NCBI GenBank assembly: GCA_900547745.1
Contig: URHT01000009.1
Coordinates: forward strand, 1 to 52,086
Direction: 5' to 3'
Length of the DNA: 52,086 nt
Source of the DNA: an uncultured Eubacteriales bacterium
GTDB taxonomy: Bacteria; Bacillota; Clostridia; Oscillospirales; Oscillospiraceae
The notes beneath the pieces are model-generated. The model had not been told where the DNA came from. It worked only from the letters and a program-made list of their open reading frames with translations, and did no database searches. Shown piece by piece: positions 1-8,141 of the stretch (the stretch's first letter is position 1; the number at the start of each line of letters is the position of its first letter). The translations under genes and the position numbers were made by a program.

Positions 1-1
1 G

Positions 2-64
2 GCGGTGAAGGGCACGGCGGTCAGCGATTTCAGCAACATCGTCTCCGCAAGACCCGGCAAGTAA
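2..64 (+). CDS. C-terminal end of an unidentified protein (cut by window edge)
   Basis: Twenty sense codons in frame with a TAA at 62-64; the peptide ends in FSNIVSARPGK. It is followed after 7 nt by a strong terminator, which supports it as the true end of an upstream gene. The piece is too short to assign a family. It would be the gene preceding the first CoA-transferase but is separated from it by a terminator and a promoter, so it is not in the same transcript. Confidence 0.5.
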   Translation, partial: AVKGTAVSDFSNIVSARPGK

Positions 65-71
65 GCAATAC

Positions 72-104
72 AAAAGCGGACACTGAGGGTGTCCGCTTTT
101 GTGT
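72..104 (+). terminator. Rho-independent terminator
   Basis: Perfect 12-bp stem (72-83 with 89-100), 5-nt loop, with the T run at 97-100 continuing into TGTGT. It ends the gene cut by the left edge. Confidence 0.85.
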
Positions 105-221
105 ATAGAAAACTGCGCGGGTGAGGGCCTGAAATGATCGCAGCATCAAGCGTTCAACACACCACATCCGCATGTTAAAAATTGCACAAGCGGCAGAAGC
201 AATAATTGGTATATCCTCCAA

Positions 222-249
222 TGTACATCTTTCGCGTTTGTGTTAAAAT
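222..249 (+). promoter_or_regulatory. Sigma-A type promoter of CoA-transferase gene 1
   Basis: TGTACA at 222-227, 16-nt spacer, TAAAAT at 244-249; the start codon lies about 40 nt downstream. The -35 is poor (4/6), so an activator or a slightly different register is possible. Confidence 0.5.
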
Positions 250-255
250 TAACAA
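238..255. promoter_or_regulatory. Candidate Rex (NADH-sensing repressor) operator
   Basis: An 18-nt match to the clostridial Rex pattern TTGTTAA-N4-TTAACAA: the right half is perfect and the left half matches 4 of 7. It also contains a perfect 6-bp dyad TGTTAA-AA-TTAACA (241-254), with 2-nt rather than 4-nt spacing. It covers the -10 element, where a repressor would act. Rex control of butyrate genes is established in clostridia; its use here is inferred from sequence only. Confidence 0.35.
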
Positions 256-288
256 TTGGGAGAAACAAGAAAAAGGAGGAGCATTACC

Positions 289-1638
289 ATGCCTTTTGCC
301 AATTATCAGGAGATGTATCGCCAGAAGCTGACCACCGCCGACGAAGCGGTGAAGGTCATCAAATCCGGCGACTGGGTGGACTACGGGTTCTGCGCCATTC
401 ATCCCCGCGTGCTGGACGAGGCGCTGGCCCGCCGCGCCCCGGAGCTGGAGGATGTGAAGGTACGCGGCGGCATCAGCCTGTGGAAGCCGGCTATCTTCGA
501 CATCGAGGATCCGGTACACCACATCATTTTCAATTCCCATCACATGAGCAGCGTGGAGCGCCATCATATCGCCAGCGGCGCCGGGTTCCACGAGCCCATG
601 CGCTATTCCGAGCTGCCCCGCTACTACTACGACCATATCACACCGCCGGACGTGGCCATGTTTCAGGTGACGCCCATGGACAAGCACGGCTATTTCAACT
701 TCGGTCTGTCCGCGTCCCATGTGAAGGCTGTGTGCGAGATGGCCAAGGTGGTCATCGTGGAGGTCAACGAGAACATGCCCCGCTGTCTGGGCGGCTTCGA
801 CAACTGCATCCACATCAGCGAGGTGGACATGGTGGTGGAGGGCCGCAACGACCCCATGGGTATCCAGCCCTCCGGTACGGCCACCGAGGTGGACAAGGCG
901 GTGGCCCAGCTCATTGTGGAGCGGATACCCGACGGCGCATGTCTCCAGCTGGGCATCGGCGGCATGCCTAACACCGTGGGCGCTATGCTCTGCGAGTCCG
1001 ATCTGAAGGATCTGGGCGTACATACGGAGATGTATGTGGACGCCTATGTGGATCTGGCCATGGCCGGTAAGGTCACCTGCGCCCGCAAGAGCATCGACCG
1101 GGGCCGTCAGGTCTTTGCCTTCGCCGCCGGCACTCAGAAGCTCTACGACTATCTGGACAACAACCCCGCCTGTATGTCCGCACCCATCAGCTACACAAAT
1201 GACATCCGCACCATCGCGGCCATCGACAACTTTATCTCCATTAACAACGCCGTGGATGTGGATCTGTACGGACAGGTCAACGGCGAGACGGCGGGCATCA
1301 AGCAGATCAGCGGCGCCGGCGGCCAGCAGGACTTCGTGCTGGGCGCGTACCTGTCCAAGGGCGGCAAGAGCTTTATCTGTCTGTCCTCTACGTTCAAGGA
1401 CAAGGACGGCTCCATGAAGTCCCGCATCCGTCCCACGCTCCAGCCAGGCTCCGTGGTGACGGATACCCGTGTCAACACCATGTATGTGGTGACGGAGTAC
1501 GGCTGCATCTGTCTCAAGGGTCTCAGTGTCTGGGAGCGGGCGGAGAAGCTGATCTCCATCGCCCACCCCGATTTCCGGGAGGAGCTGATCCGCGCGGCGG
1601 AGCAGCAGAAGATCTGGTATCCCCACAACAGAAGATGA
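289..1638 (+). CDS. but: Butyryl-CoA:acetate CoA-transferase family protein (paralogue 1)
   Basis: 449 aa, cytosolic. This family moves CoA between butyryl-CoA (or 4-hydroxybutyryl-CoA) and acetate, the last step of butyrate formation in many gut anaerobes. N-terminal acetyl-CoA hydrolase/transferase domain (about 1-210), then the C-terminal domain. Recognisable blocks are SGDWVDYG, LQLGIGGMPN, HTEM and GAGGQQDFVLGAY. Glu247 in HTEM sits where the family catalytic glutamate is expected (Glu238 in the C. aminobutyricum enzyme). ATG 289 is chosen because AAGGAGGA lies 9 nt upstream; an in-frame start at 256 has no ribosome site. Monocistronic between a promoter and a terminator. The block pattern resembles known butyrate-forming transferases more than the second copy at 35057 does. 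Exact acyl substrate is not proven by sequence. Confidence 0.88.
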   Translation: MPFANYQEMYRQKLTTADEAVKVIKSGDWVDYGFCAIHPRVLDEALARRAPELEDVKVRGGISLWKPAIFDIEDPVHHIIFNSHHMSSVERHHIASGAGFHEPMRYSELPRYYYDHITPPDVAMFQVTPMDKHGYFNFGLSASHVKAVCEMAKVVIVEVNENMPRCLGGFDNCIHISEVDMVVEGRNDPMGIQPSGTATEVDKAVAQLIVERIPDGACLQLGIGGMPNTVGAMLCESDLKDLGVHTEMYVDAYVDLAMAGKVTCARKSIDRGRQVFAFAAGTQKLYDYLDNNPACMSAPISYTNDIRTIAAIDNFISINNAVDVDLYGQVNGETAGIKQISGAGGQQDFVLGAYLSKGGKSFICLSSTFKDKDGSMKSRIRPTLQPGSVVTDTRVNTMYVVTEYGCICLKGLSVWERAEKLISIAHPDFREELIRAAEQQKIWYPHNRR

Positions 1639-1672
1639 CAAAAGGAGGGCCGCCGTGCGGCCCTCCTTTTGT
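1638..1672 (+). terminator. Rho-independent terminator
   Basis: Perfect 16-bp stem (1638-1653 with 1657-1672), 3-nt loop, CTTTTGT at the end; it starts at the last base of the CoA-transferase stop codon. Confidence 0.9.
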
Positions 1673-1726
1673 GCGGCTTGAGATGGCAAGGAAGTTTACT
1701 TTACAGATAAATGCCGGGAATAGTGC

Positions 1727-1755
1727 TTGTAAAAACCGGAAAAATGCGGTATACT
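1727..1755 (+). promoter_or_regulatory. Sigma-A promoter of ispDF
   Basis: TTGTAA (1727-1732), 17-nt spacer, TATACT (1750-1755). The predicted transcript start near 1762 lies after an in-frame ATG at 1711 and so excludes that codon as the ispD start. Confidence 0.7.
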
Positions 1756-1791
1756 GATAAAAATAAAACCGAGCGACAGGAGCGGAAAGAC

Positions 1792-2535
1792 ATGGGAAAG
1801 TTGTTTGACCGGATGCGGAAAAGCGTGAAGAAAAAGGTACACCCTCACTGCGCGGCCATCGTGCCGGCGGCAGGGAAGTCCACCCGCATGGACGGCGAGG
1901 ACAAGATGCTTGCCCAGCTGTGCGGCGCACCGGTGCTGACGCGGACCCTGTCCGTGCTGGATCGGGCGGTGCTGGTGGACGAGATCGTGGTGGCCGCCCG
2001 GCCGGAAAAGCTGGAGGAGGTGGCGGCACTGGTGAGCCGCGCCGGTATCCGCAAGCCCATCCGCGTGGTGGAGGGCGGCGCCAGCCGGGCCGAGTCGGTG
2101 CTGCTGGCGGCGCTGGAGGCCAGCCCGGACACGGAGTATCTGGCCGTCCACGACGGGGCGCGGCCCCTGATCTTGCCGGAGCAGGTGGACGAGATGATCC
2201 GTCTTGGCCAGCGCACCTACGCCGTGGCCCCGGCGCTGCCGGTGACGGACACGGTAAAGGTGGCGGATATGGCGGGGCTGGTGCTGTCCACCCCGGATCG
2301 CAGCACCCTGTTCGCGGTGCAGACGCCGCAGGTCTTTCAGGCCAACATCCTGAAGGCGGCGCTGCAGTCCGCACTGGCCGCTGGCGCGGCGCTGACAGAT
2401 GATTGCTCTGCTGTGGAGCGGCTTGGCAAGGAGGTTTACTTGACACCAGGATGGCGGGAAAATATCAAGATCACCACGCCGGAGGATCTGTCCGTGGCCG
2501 AAGCGTTCCTGCGCCGGAGAGGGGACGCACAATGA
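1792..2535 (+). CDS. ispD: 2-C-methyl-D-erythritol 4-phosphate cytidylyltransferase
   Basis: 247 aa. Joins MEP to CTP to form CDP-methylerythritol in the non-mevalonate isoprenoid pathway. The nucleotide-binding loop is AAGKSTRM (26-33) in a Rossmann-like N-terminus, followed by VHDGARPL and ALPVTDTVK, all characteristic of IspD. ATG 1792 is chosen because AGGAG lies 9 nt upstream and the promoter lies between this codon and the earlier in-frame ATG. The N-terminus has a short basic extension (KKKV) before the loop. The stop overlaps the ispF start by 4 nt (ATGA), so the two are translationally coupled but not fused. Confidence 0.93.
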   Translation: MGKLFDRMRKSVKKKVHPHCAAIVPAAGKSTRMDGEDKMLAQLCGAPVLTRTLSVLDRAVLVDEIVVAARPEKLEEVAALVSRAGIRKPIRVVEGGASRAESVLLAALEASPDTEYLAVHDGARPLILPEQVDEMIRLGQRTYAVAPALPVTDTVKVADMAGLVLSTPDRSTLFAVQTPQVFQANILKAALQSALAAGAALTDDCSAVERLGKEVYLTPGWRENIKITTPEDLSVAEAFLRRRGDAQ

Positions 2536-3014
2536 CGGGGCTGCGGATCGGACACGGGTACGACGTGCATCGGCTGGTGGAGGGCCGTCCGCTGATCCTG
2601 GGCGGCGTCACAGTTCCCTATGAGCGTGGACTGCTGGGTCATTCGGATGCGGACGTGCTGGCCCACGCGGTGATGGACGCCCTGCTGGGCGCGGCGGCGC
2701 TGGGCGACATCGGCGGCATGTTTCCCGACAGCGATGAGCGCTGGCGGGGGGCGGACAGCCTGCTTCTTTTGGCGCAGGTGACGGCGCGGCTGGCGGAAAA
2801 CGGCTGGGCTATCGGCAACGTGGACGCCACGGTGCTAGCGCAGGCGCCCAAGCTGGCGTCTTACATCCCGGAGATGCGCCGGCGGCTGGCGGAAGCCATG
2901 GGCATCGACGCGGCGCAGGTGTCGGTGAAGGCCACCACGGAGGAGCATCTGGGCTTCACCGGCGCGGGGGAGGGCATGGCCTGCCACGCCGTGGCGCTGC
3001 TGACGGCGGGATAA
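2532..3014 (+). CDS. ispF: 2-C-methyl-D-erythritol 2,4-cyclodiphosphate synthase
   Basis: 160 aa, the usual length. Cyclises CDP-methylerythritol 2-phosphate to MEcPP with release of CMP, two steps after IspD; the kinase IspE is not in the window. Metal-binding and active-site blocks are visible: GYDVHR at the N-terminus, GHSDADVLAHAVMDALLGA, FPDSD, and the C-terminal KATTEEHLGFTG. Start ATG 2532 overlaps the ispD stop. IspF proteins act as trimers in the cytosol. A strong terminator follows, so ispD-ispF is a two-gene operon. Confidence 0.95.
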   Translation: MTGLRIGHGYDVHRLVEGRPLILGGVTVPYERGLLGHSDADVLAHAVMDALLGAAALGDIGGMFPDSDERWRGADSLLLLAQVTARLAENGWAIGNVDATVLAQAPKLASYIPEMRRRLAEAMGIDAAQVSVKATTEEHLGFTGAGEGMACHAVALLTAG

Positions 3015-3033
3015 CCGGATAACAGACGGACAG

Positions 3034-3066
3034 GCGGGAGCATTCTTTTCGGATGCTCCCGCTTTT
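3034..3066 (+). terminator. Rho-independent terminator after ispF
   Basis: 10-bp perfect stem (3034-3043 with 3053-3062), 9-nt loop, TTTT. Confidence 0.85.
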
Positions 3067-3114
3067 CACACCCGCACCGTCCAGCTCATAAAATGGCGTG
3101 TGAGGAGGTGCGAT

Positions 3115-3366
3115 ATGGAAGAATATCTGCTGACCGCCCGCTCCGTCACACACGCCCAGCGCATGACGCAGGCGCTGGCGCAGAACGGGATGCGCGCCGC
3201 CATGGGTCGTGCGCCGGTAGGACTGACCGGCAGCGGCTGCGGCTATGTGCTGCGCATGCCCGCGTCCGGAGCACCGGAGGCGGCAGCGCTGCTGCGCAGC
3301 TTGGGAATAGGGCCTCTGCGGGTCTTTCGGCGGCAGGGGAGCGAATATAGCGAGGTTGAAGTATGA
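3115..3366 (+). CDS. DUF3343 small protein (putative sulfur/selenium carrier)
   Basis: 83 aa. The pattern of an N-terminal 'S(V)THAQRM..AL...GM' helix, a central SGCGYVLRM segment and a C-terminal 'LLRSLGIG' helix matches DUF3343, a family of small proteins with one conserved Cys, found beside cysteine-desulfurase-like enzymes and proposed to carry S or Se. ATG 3115 is preferred: AGGAGGT lies 5 nt upstream; a GTG at 3100 would lie before it. It overlaps the next gene by 4 nt, implying a functional pair. Role is inferred from family context; no selD is in the window. Confidence 0.65.
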   Translation: MEEYLLTARSVTHAQRMTQALAQNGMRAAMGRAPVGLTGSGCGYVLRMPASGAPEAAALLRSLGIGPLRVFRRQGSEYSEVEV

Positions 3367-4484
3367 TCTATCTGGATGCCGGGGCCACGACCCTGCAGAA
3401 GCCGGAGCGCGTGCGCCGGGCCATGTACAACGCCGTAGCGGCTATGAGCTCGCCGGGACGCGGCAGCTATCCCGCCACGCGGCTGGCGGAGGAGACGGAT
3501 TTTCAGTGCCGCAGTCTGGCGGCGGAGCTGTTTGACATGGACGATCCCGCGCAGGTGGTGTTCACCGGCAACGCCACTCACGGGCTGAACATCGCCATCA
3601 AGACGCTGGTGAAGCCGGGGAGCCAGGTCGTCATCTCCGGGTATGAGCACAACGCGGTGACAAGGCCGCTCCACGGCATCCCGGACGTGACGCTGACGGT
3701 CGTCGACACGCCGCTGTTCCAGCCGGAGACGATGCTGGCGGAGTTCGGGCAGGCGCTGGAGGCCGGGGCGAACGCGGTGATCTGCACCCATGTGTCCAAT
3801 GTGTTCGGCTACCGTCTGCCGGTGGAGAACATTGCGGCGCTGTGCCGGAAGGCAGACGTGCCCTTCGTGCTGGACGCCTCCCAGTCGGCAGGGATGCTGC
3901 CGGTGTCCATGCGGAAGCTGGGGGCGGCATTTATCGCCATGCCGGGACACAAGGGACTGTACGGCCCGCAGGGCACAGGACTGCTGCTGTGCGGCCACGA
4001 GGCTGCGCCGCTGCTGGAGGGTGGTACCGGCTCTCAGTCCCTTCTGCAGCACATGCCAGAGGAGCTGCCCGACCGGCTGGAGGCGGGCACCCATAATATG
4101 CCGGGCATCGCGGGGCTGCTGGAGGGACTGCGGTTCGTCCGGGAGACGGGCATCGACCGCATCGCCATCCACGAGCGGCGGCTGGCCATGTACGCGGCGG
4201 AGCTGCTGGGCGGCGTCGACGGCGCGGAGCTGTTCTGCGGCAGAGACTTCGCCCACGAGACGGGGGTGCTGAGCTTCCGCATCCGGGGACGGGACTGCGA
4301 GGAGATGGGGGAGCGTCTGGCGGCGCAGGGCGCTGCCGTGCGGGCCGGACTGCACTGTGCGCCGCTGGCCCACCGCACGGCGGGTACGCTGGAGAGCGGC
4401 ACTATCCGACTGAGTACGTCTGTTTTCAACACGCCCCGGGAGGTGGAGGACTTCGCGGCCATGGTGCGCACGGCGGTTCGTTAA
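3363..4484 (+). CDS. Class V aminotransferase, cysteine desulfurase family
   Basis: 373 aa PLP enzyme. It begins MIYLDAGATT, typical of the desulfurase/selenocysteine lyase branch. The PLP Lys is Lys197 in MPGHKGLYGPQGTG, the cofactor-ring Asp is in VLDASQSAG, and Cys332 in RAGLHCAPLAH stands where the persulfide-forming Cys of SufS/CsdA lies. The family (the EF2568-like group) is distinct from IscS and is often next to DUF3343, as here. It probably draws sulfur or selenium from cysteine or selenocysteine and passes it to the small partner. No isc/suf scaffold gene is nearby. Substrate (S versus Se) cannot be told from sequence. Confidence 0.8.
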   Translation: MIYLDAGATTLQKPERVRRAMYNAVAAMSSPGRGSYPATRLAEETDFQCRSLAAELFDMDDPAQVVFTGNATHGLNIAIKTLVKPGSQVVISGYEHNAVTRPLHGIPDVTLTVVDTPLFQPETMLAEFGQALEAGANAVICTHVSNVFGYRLPVENIAALCRKADVPFVLDASQSAGMLPVSMRKLGAAFIAMPGHKGLYGPQGTGLLLCGHEAAPLLEGGTGSQSLLQHMPEELPDRLEAGTHNMPGIAGLLEGLRFVRETGIDRIAIHERRLAMYAAELLGGVDGAELFCGRDFAHETGVLSFRIRGRDCEEMGERLAAQGAAVRAGLHCAPLAHRTAGTLESGTIRLSTSVFNTPREVEDFAAMVRTAVR

Positions 4485-4512
4485 ACTGCAAGATTCCACC
4501 AAGATTTTTTTG

Positions 4513-4541
4513 TTGCATTTTCCCAATATTTTTAATATAAT
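4513..4541 (+). promoter_or_regulatory. Sigma-A promoter of cdaA-cdaR
   Basis: TTGCAT (4513-4518), 17-nt spacer, TATAAT (4536-4541); predicted start near 4548. Confidence 0.75.
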
Positions 4542-4552
4542 GTTACTGTCGG

Positions 4553-4580
4553 TTGATATGGGCAAATACGCCCATGTCAA
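4553..4580 (+). other. Hairpin at the 5' end of the cdaA transcript
   Basis: 11-bp stem with one G-U pair (4553-4563 with 4570-4580) and loop AAATAC, about 5 nt from the predicted transcript start. There is no T run, so it is not a terminator. It may protect the mRNA 5' end or bind a regulator; no known riboswitch consensus was recognised. Confidence 0.5.
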
Positions 4581-4637
4581 TCGATGGTATATCTATTTCT
4601 ATGCGGAGTTTTTGTCCGATACGGGAAGGTTGACAGT

Positions 4638-5528
4638 ATGGAGACAGTGCTGGCGTTTTTAGAAAAAATTGGGAATTACTTAGTGCTCGTGCGGTTTTCG
4701 GACATTCTGGACGTGGTCATCATCGCGTTCCTTGTCTATAAGCTGCTGGATCTGGTAAAGAGCACACGGGCGGAAAACATCCTCAAGGGCGTAGTCATTT
4801 TCCTGCTGGCTCTGTGGCTGTCGGAGATCTTCCATCTCAACGGTATCGCCTATATTCTGGGGAACATGGTGCAGGTGGGCATTCTGGCCCTTATCATCCT
4901 GTTCCAGCCGGAGATACGCCAGATCCTGGAAAAGCTGGGCAGCAAGAACATCCGCCTGCTGCAGGCGTTTACCCCGGCCCAACAGCAGACGGAGCTGGAA
5001 AAGGCCATCGACCAGACGGTCATCGCATGCAGCGAGATGTCCCAGACTAAGACCGGCGTGCTCATCGTCTTCGAGCGGCACATCCAGCTGGATGACATGG
5101 TGCGCAGCGGCACGACGCTGGACGCCGCCGTGTCCTCCGAGCTGCTGAAGAACATCTTCTTCGTGAAGGCACCCATGCACGACGGCGCCGTGATCATCCG
5201 GCACGGACGTATTCTGGGCGCGGGGTGCATGCTGCCGCTGTCCAAGAATGTGAACCTCAGCCGTGATCTGGGCATGCGGCACCGGGCCGGCATTGGCATG
5301 AGCGAGAACTCTGACGCGGTGGTGGTCATCGTGTCGGAGGAAACGGGCTCCATCTCCGTGGCGGTGGGCGGTATGCTCAAGCGCCACCTGATGCCCGAAA
5401 CACTGTCCAAGCTGCTGCGCAACGAGCTGATGCCGCAGCCGGAGGAGCTGGAGGACAAGCCGCGCCGCAGTCTGGCGGACATGCTGGGCCTGCGCAGGAA
5501 GGAGGGCAATCATGGAACAAAAGAATGA
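4638..5528 (+). CDS. cdaA: Diadenylate cyclase CdaA
   Basis: 296 aa membrane enzyme making the second messenger c-di-AMP from two ATP. Three hydrophobic segments at about 20-38, 48-65 and 67-89 anchor it, followed by the DAC (DisA_N) domain with both catalytic signatures: DGA (182-184) and RHR (214-216). ATG 4638 is preferred because GGGAAGG stands about 8 nt upstream and the family starts at this point; an in-frame ATG at 4584 has no ribosome site. It overlaps cdaR by 17 nt. In most Firmicutes glmM follows cdaR; here an RseC-like gene follows instead. c-di-AMP governs K+ and osmolyte transport and wall homeostasis. Confidence 0.94.
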   Translation: METVLAFLEKIGNYLVLVRFSDILDVVIIAFLVYKLLDLVKSTRAENILKGVVIFLLALWLSEIFHLNGIAYILGNMVQVGILALIILFQPEIRQILEKLGSKNIRLLQAFTPAQQQTELEKAIDQTVIACSEMSQTKTGVLIVFERHIQLDDMVRSGTTLDAAVSSELLKNIFFVKAPMHDGAVIIRHGRILGAGCMLPLSKNVNLSRDLGMRHRAGIGMSENSDAVVVIVSEETGSISVAVGGMLKRHLMPETLSKLLRNELMPQPEELEDKPRRSLADMLGLRRKEGNHGTKE

Positions 5529-6813
5529 GAAGGGCGGCTTTAGCCGGCGGAAAGCGCTGCAGGTCGTAATCTCCATTCTGGTGGCCATCGCGGTATGGGT
5601 CTATGTGGACGTGGAAAAGGCCCCCGACCGCACCAAGACCATCCGGGACATCCCCGTAGAGTTCTCCGGCGAGTCCACCACACTGGCGGACAAGAACCTG
5701 ATGCTCCTGTCCGGCTATGACACCACTGTGGATCTGACCATCAAGGGCCCCAAGCGGGAGCTGGTGAAGATCAGCAAGGACAACGTGCGGCTGGTGGCCA
5801 GCACGTCCAGCATTGACTCGGTGGGCGTCCACACGCTGCGGTGGGATCCTATTTATCCCGACGGTGTGCAGTCCTCATCGCTGACGGTGGACTGGGCCAG
5901 CAAGTACAAGGTGACGGTCACGGTGGGTGAGCTGTATACCAAGGAGGTGCCGGTGAACTGCACCGTTACCGGACAGGTGGCCGACGGCTACTTCACCGGC
6001 GAGACGGTGCTCGACCCCACCTCACTGGTGCTGCGGGGTCAGCGGGACGACCTGCTGAACGTGGCCTATGCCAAGCTGACGGTGAATATCAGCGGCGCCA
6101 CCCGGTCTGTGATCCAGACGGAGAGCGTGCAGCTGTACGACAATGACGATAACCCCGTGGACAACGGCAATATCCGCACCAACGCCAGCCTTATTCAGGC
6201 CAAGGTGCCGGTGCTGACCACTAAGGAGGTCAGCCTGGCGGTGGAGCTGTCCGGCGTGCCGGGCGTGGCGGGGCAGAGCATCAAGACCACCGTGACGCCC
6301 ACCAGCGTGCGGCTCATCGGCGAGGCGGACGTGCTGGAGAATATCAACGAGATCGTGCTGGCCACACTGTATATCGAGGATCTGGATCTGTGGCAGCAGA
6401 ACAGCTATGTGGTCACAGCGCCGGACGGCACATGGCTGGCCAACAGCAATGAGGTGGCCACCGTGGAGATCACCATGGAGGGCATCGAGGAGATGACAGT
6501 GACGGTGGATACCTTCAGCTATACCAATGTGCCATCGGGCCTGTACCCGGAGATTACAGGCGGGCTGGACGTGCGGCTGTGGGGCCTCGCCGACGAGTTG
6601 GCAGAGATGGATGCCGCCGCGCTGACGGCGATGGCCGATCTCAGCGGCATCACCGAGCCCGGCAGCTACCGGGTGCCGGTAACGGTGACCATCAGTGGAT
6701 ACAGGGATGTGGCGGTAAAGGGCAGCTACGAGGTGACGGTATACATCACCGATACGGAGCCGGCGCCTGTGCCGCCTGCGGATACGGACGGTCAGCCGGA
6801 GACAAGTACCTGA
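5512..6813 (+). CDS. cdaR: CdaR, YbbR-domain regulator of CdaA
   Basis: 433 aa. A single N-terminal membrane helix (about 15-31, VVISILVAIAVWVYVDVE) places the rest outside the cell, where it contacts and modulates CdaA. Four YbbR-like beta repeats can be followed, each beginning with an IPVEF/VPVNC/VPVLT-type strand (about 45-120, 130-215, 220-310, 320-410), then an acidic/proline tail (PAPVPPADTDG). ATG 5512 lies inside the cdaA 3' end, indicating tight coupling and stoichiometric production of the complex. Confidence 0.9.
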   Translation: MEQKNEKGGFSRRKALQVVISILVAIAVWVYVDVEKAPDRTKTIRDIPVEFSGESTTLADKNLMLLSGYDTTVDLTIKGPKRELVKISKDNVRLVASTSSIDSVGVHTLRWDPIYPDGVQSSSLTVDWASKYKVTVTVGELYTKEVPVNCTVTGQVADGYFTGETVLDPTSLVLRGQRDDLLNVAYAKLTVNISGATRSVIQTESVQLYDNDDNPVDNGNIRTNASLIQAKVPVLTTKEVSLAVELSGVPGVAGQSIKTTVTPTSVRLIGEADVLENINEIVLATLYIEDLDLWQQNSYVVTAPDGTWLANSNEVATVEITMEGIEEMTVTVDTFSYTNVPSGLYPEITGGLDVRLWGLADELAEMDAAALTAMADLSGITEPGSYRVPVTVTISGYRDVAVKGSYEVTVYITDTEPAPVPPADTDGQPETST

Positions 6814-6833
6814 GCTGACGCGGAGGTAAGACG

Positions 6834-7241
6834 ATGACACAGATCGCAACAGTGGAAAAGCTGCTGCCCGGCGGCTACGCGGAGATATCCGTGCCCCGTA
6901 AGTCCGCCTGCGGGCATGACTGCGAGGAGTGCGCCGGCTGCGGCATGACGGGCGCGGCCATCCACGCCAGGGCGAAAAACGACGCCGGGGCCAAGCCGGG
7001 CGACAAGGTAGTGGTGGAGAGCAGCACCAAAAAGCTGCTAGGCGTGGCGGCGCTGGTGTACCTGCTGCCGGTGGCCGGATTCCTTCTGGGGTATTTCCTG
7101 ACGGCGGGCCTGCCCACAGAGGGCTGGCGCTATGCGGCGGCCATCGCCGCGGCGGCACTGTTCTTCCTGCCCAGCGTGTTCTACGACCGCCGGGCCAAGC
7201 GGGAGGAGAGCCTGACCTATACCATCCTGCGGCTGTTCTGA
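6834..7241 (+). CDS. RseC/MucC-like (SoxR-reducing family) membrane protein
   Basis: 135 aa. The N-terminal soluble part carries a Cys cluster, ACGHDCEECAGCG (23-35), typical of RseC. Two membrane helices follow at about 67-88 and 99-118, then a basic cytosolic tail. In proteobacteria RseC is linked to SoxR reduction and to the Rnf complex; clostridial members are often near rnf or redox genes, but none is here. GGAGGTAAG lies 4 nt upstream of ATG 6834. Role in this organism unknown beyond a likely redox function at the membrane. Confidence 0.75.
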   Translation: MTQIATVEKLLPGGYAEISVPRKSACGHDCEECAGCGMTGAAIHARAKNDAGAKPGDKVVVESSTKKLLGVAALVYLLPVAGFLLGYFLTAGLPTEGWRYAAAIAAAALFFLPSVFYDRRAKREESLTYTILRLF

Positions 7242-7244
7242 CGG

Positions 7245-8141
7245 ATGTTCGGCTATGTACGGCCCTCAGATCAGCGGCTGACGGAGGAGGAGCGCCAGAC
7301 GTTCCGTGCCGCCTACTGCGGCCTGTGCCACGCGCTGGGCCGCCGGTACGGCGCGGCGGGGCGGATGATCCTTAACTATGACCTGACATTTCTGGCGATG
7401 ATCCTGTCGGAGGGCGGCAGCACCTGTGAGAAGAGATGCATTGCCCATCCGCTCCGGAAGCGGCGCTGTGCCTGCGGCGATGCCGCCATGGACACCGCCG
7501 CCGACATGAGCGTGATCCTGACGTGGTGGCAGATACAGGACGGTATCGCCGACCACGGCTTTTTCGGGGGCCTGAAATACCGGGCGGCGGCGCTGGCCCT
7601 GCGGCGTGCCTACCGGAAGGCCCGGCAGCGGCAGCCGCAGTTCGACGCGGATACGCAGGCACATCTGACGGCACTGGCCGCGCTGGAACGGGCGAAATGC
7701 CCGTCGCTGGACGAGCCGGCGGACGCCTTTGCGGCGCTGCTGGCCGGTGCGGCGCGGCGGGTGGAGCAGCCGGTGAAGCGCCGGGTGGCGGAGCAGCTTT
7801 TGTACCATCTGGGACGCTGGATCTACCTGGTGGACGCGGCAGATGATCTGGCGGACGATCTGCGGTCCGGCAGCTATAATCCGCTGGCGCTGCGGTTCCC
7901 GCTGGAAAACGGCGCGCTGACGCCGGAGGGGCGGCAGCAGCTGGCCGCCACGCTGGACGGCTCCGTGCGGGCCATGGCGGCGGCCTTTGAGCTGGCGGAC
8001 TTCGGCGTATATACGCCTGTGATCCGGGCCACGGTGTATGAGGGGTTATATCTGGTGGGCACGGCCGTGCTGAACGGCACGTTCCACCGGCGGAGACGAG
8101 AGAGACAAGCTATACGAAAGGCGGACACCAACGATGCGTGA
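7245..8141 (+). CDS. DUF5685 family protein
   Basis: 298 aa, no signal peptide or membrane helix. It begins MFGYVRP and continues YCGLCHALGRRYG, LNYDLTFLAM and a Cys pair within CEKRCIAHPLRKRRCACG, the hallmarks of DUF5685. The middle is helical (WIYLVDAADDLADDLRSGSYNP), with an Asp-rich block reminiscent of helical metal or prenyl-binding proteins. Function is not known. The conserved Cys residues (CGLC, then CxC) suggest metal or redox chemistry. It lies 3 nt after the RseC-like gene and overlaps the next gene by 8 nt, so it is probably co-translated with that J-domain protein. Confidence 0.75.
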   Translation: MFGYVRPSDQRLTEEERQTFRAAYCGLCHALGRRYGAAGRMILNYDLTFLAMILSEGGSTCEKRCIAHPLRKRRCACGDAAMDTAADMSVILTWWQIQDGIADHGFFGGLKYRAAALALRRAYRKARQRQPQFDADTQAHLTALAALERAKCPSLDEPADAFAALLAGAARRVEQPVKRRVAEQLLYHLGRWIYLVDAADDLADDLRSGSYNPLALRFPLENGALTPEGRQQLAATLDGSVRAMAAAFELADFGVYTPVIRATVYEGLYLVGTAVLNGTFHRRRRERQAIRKADTNDA

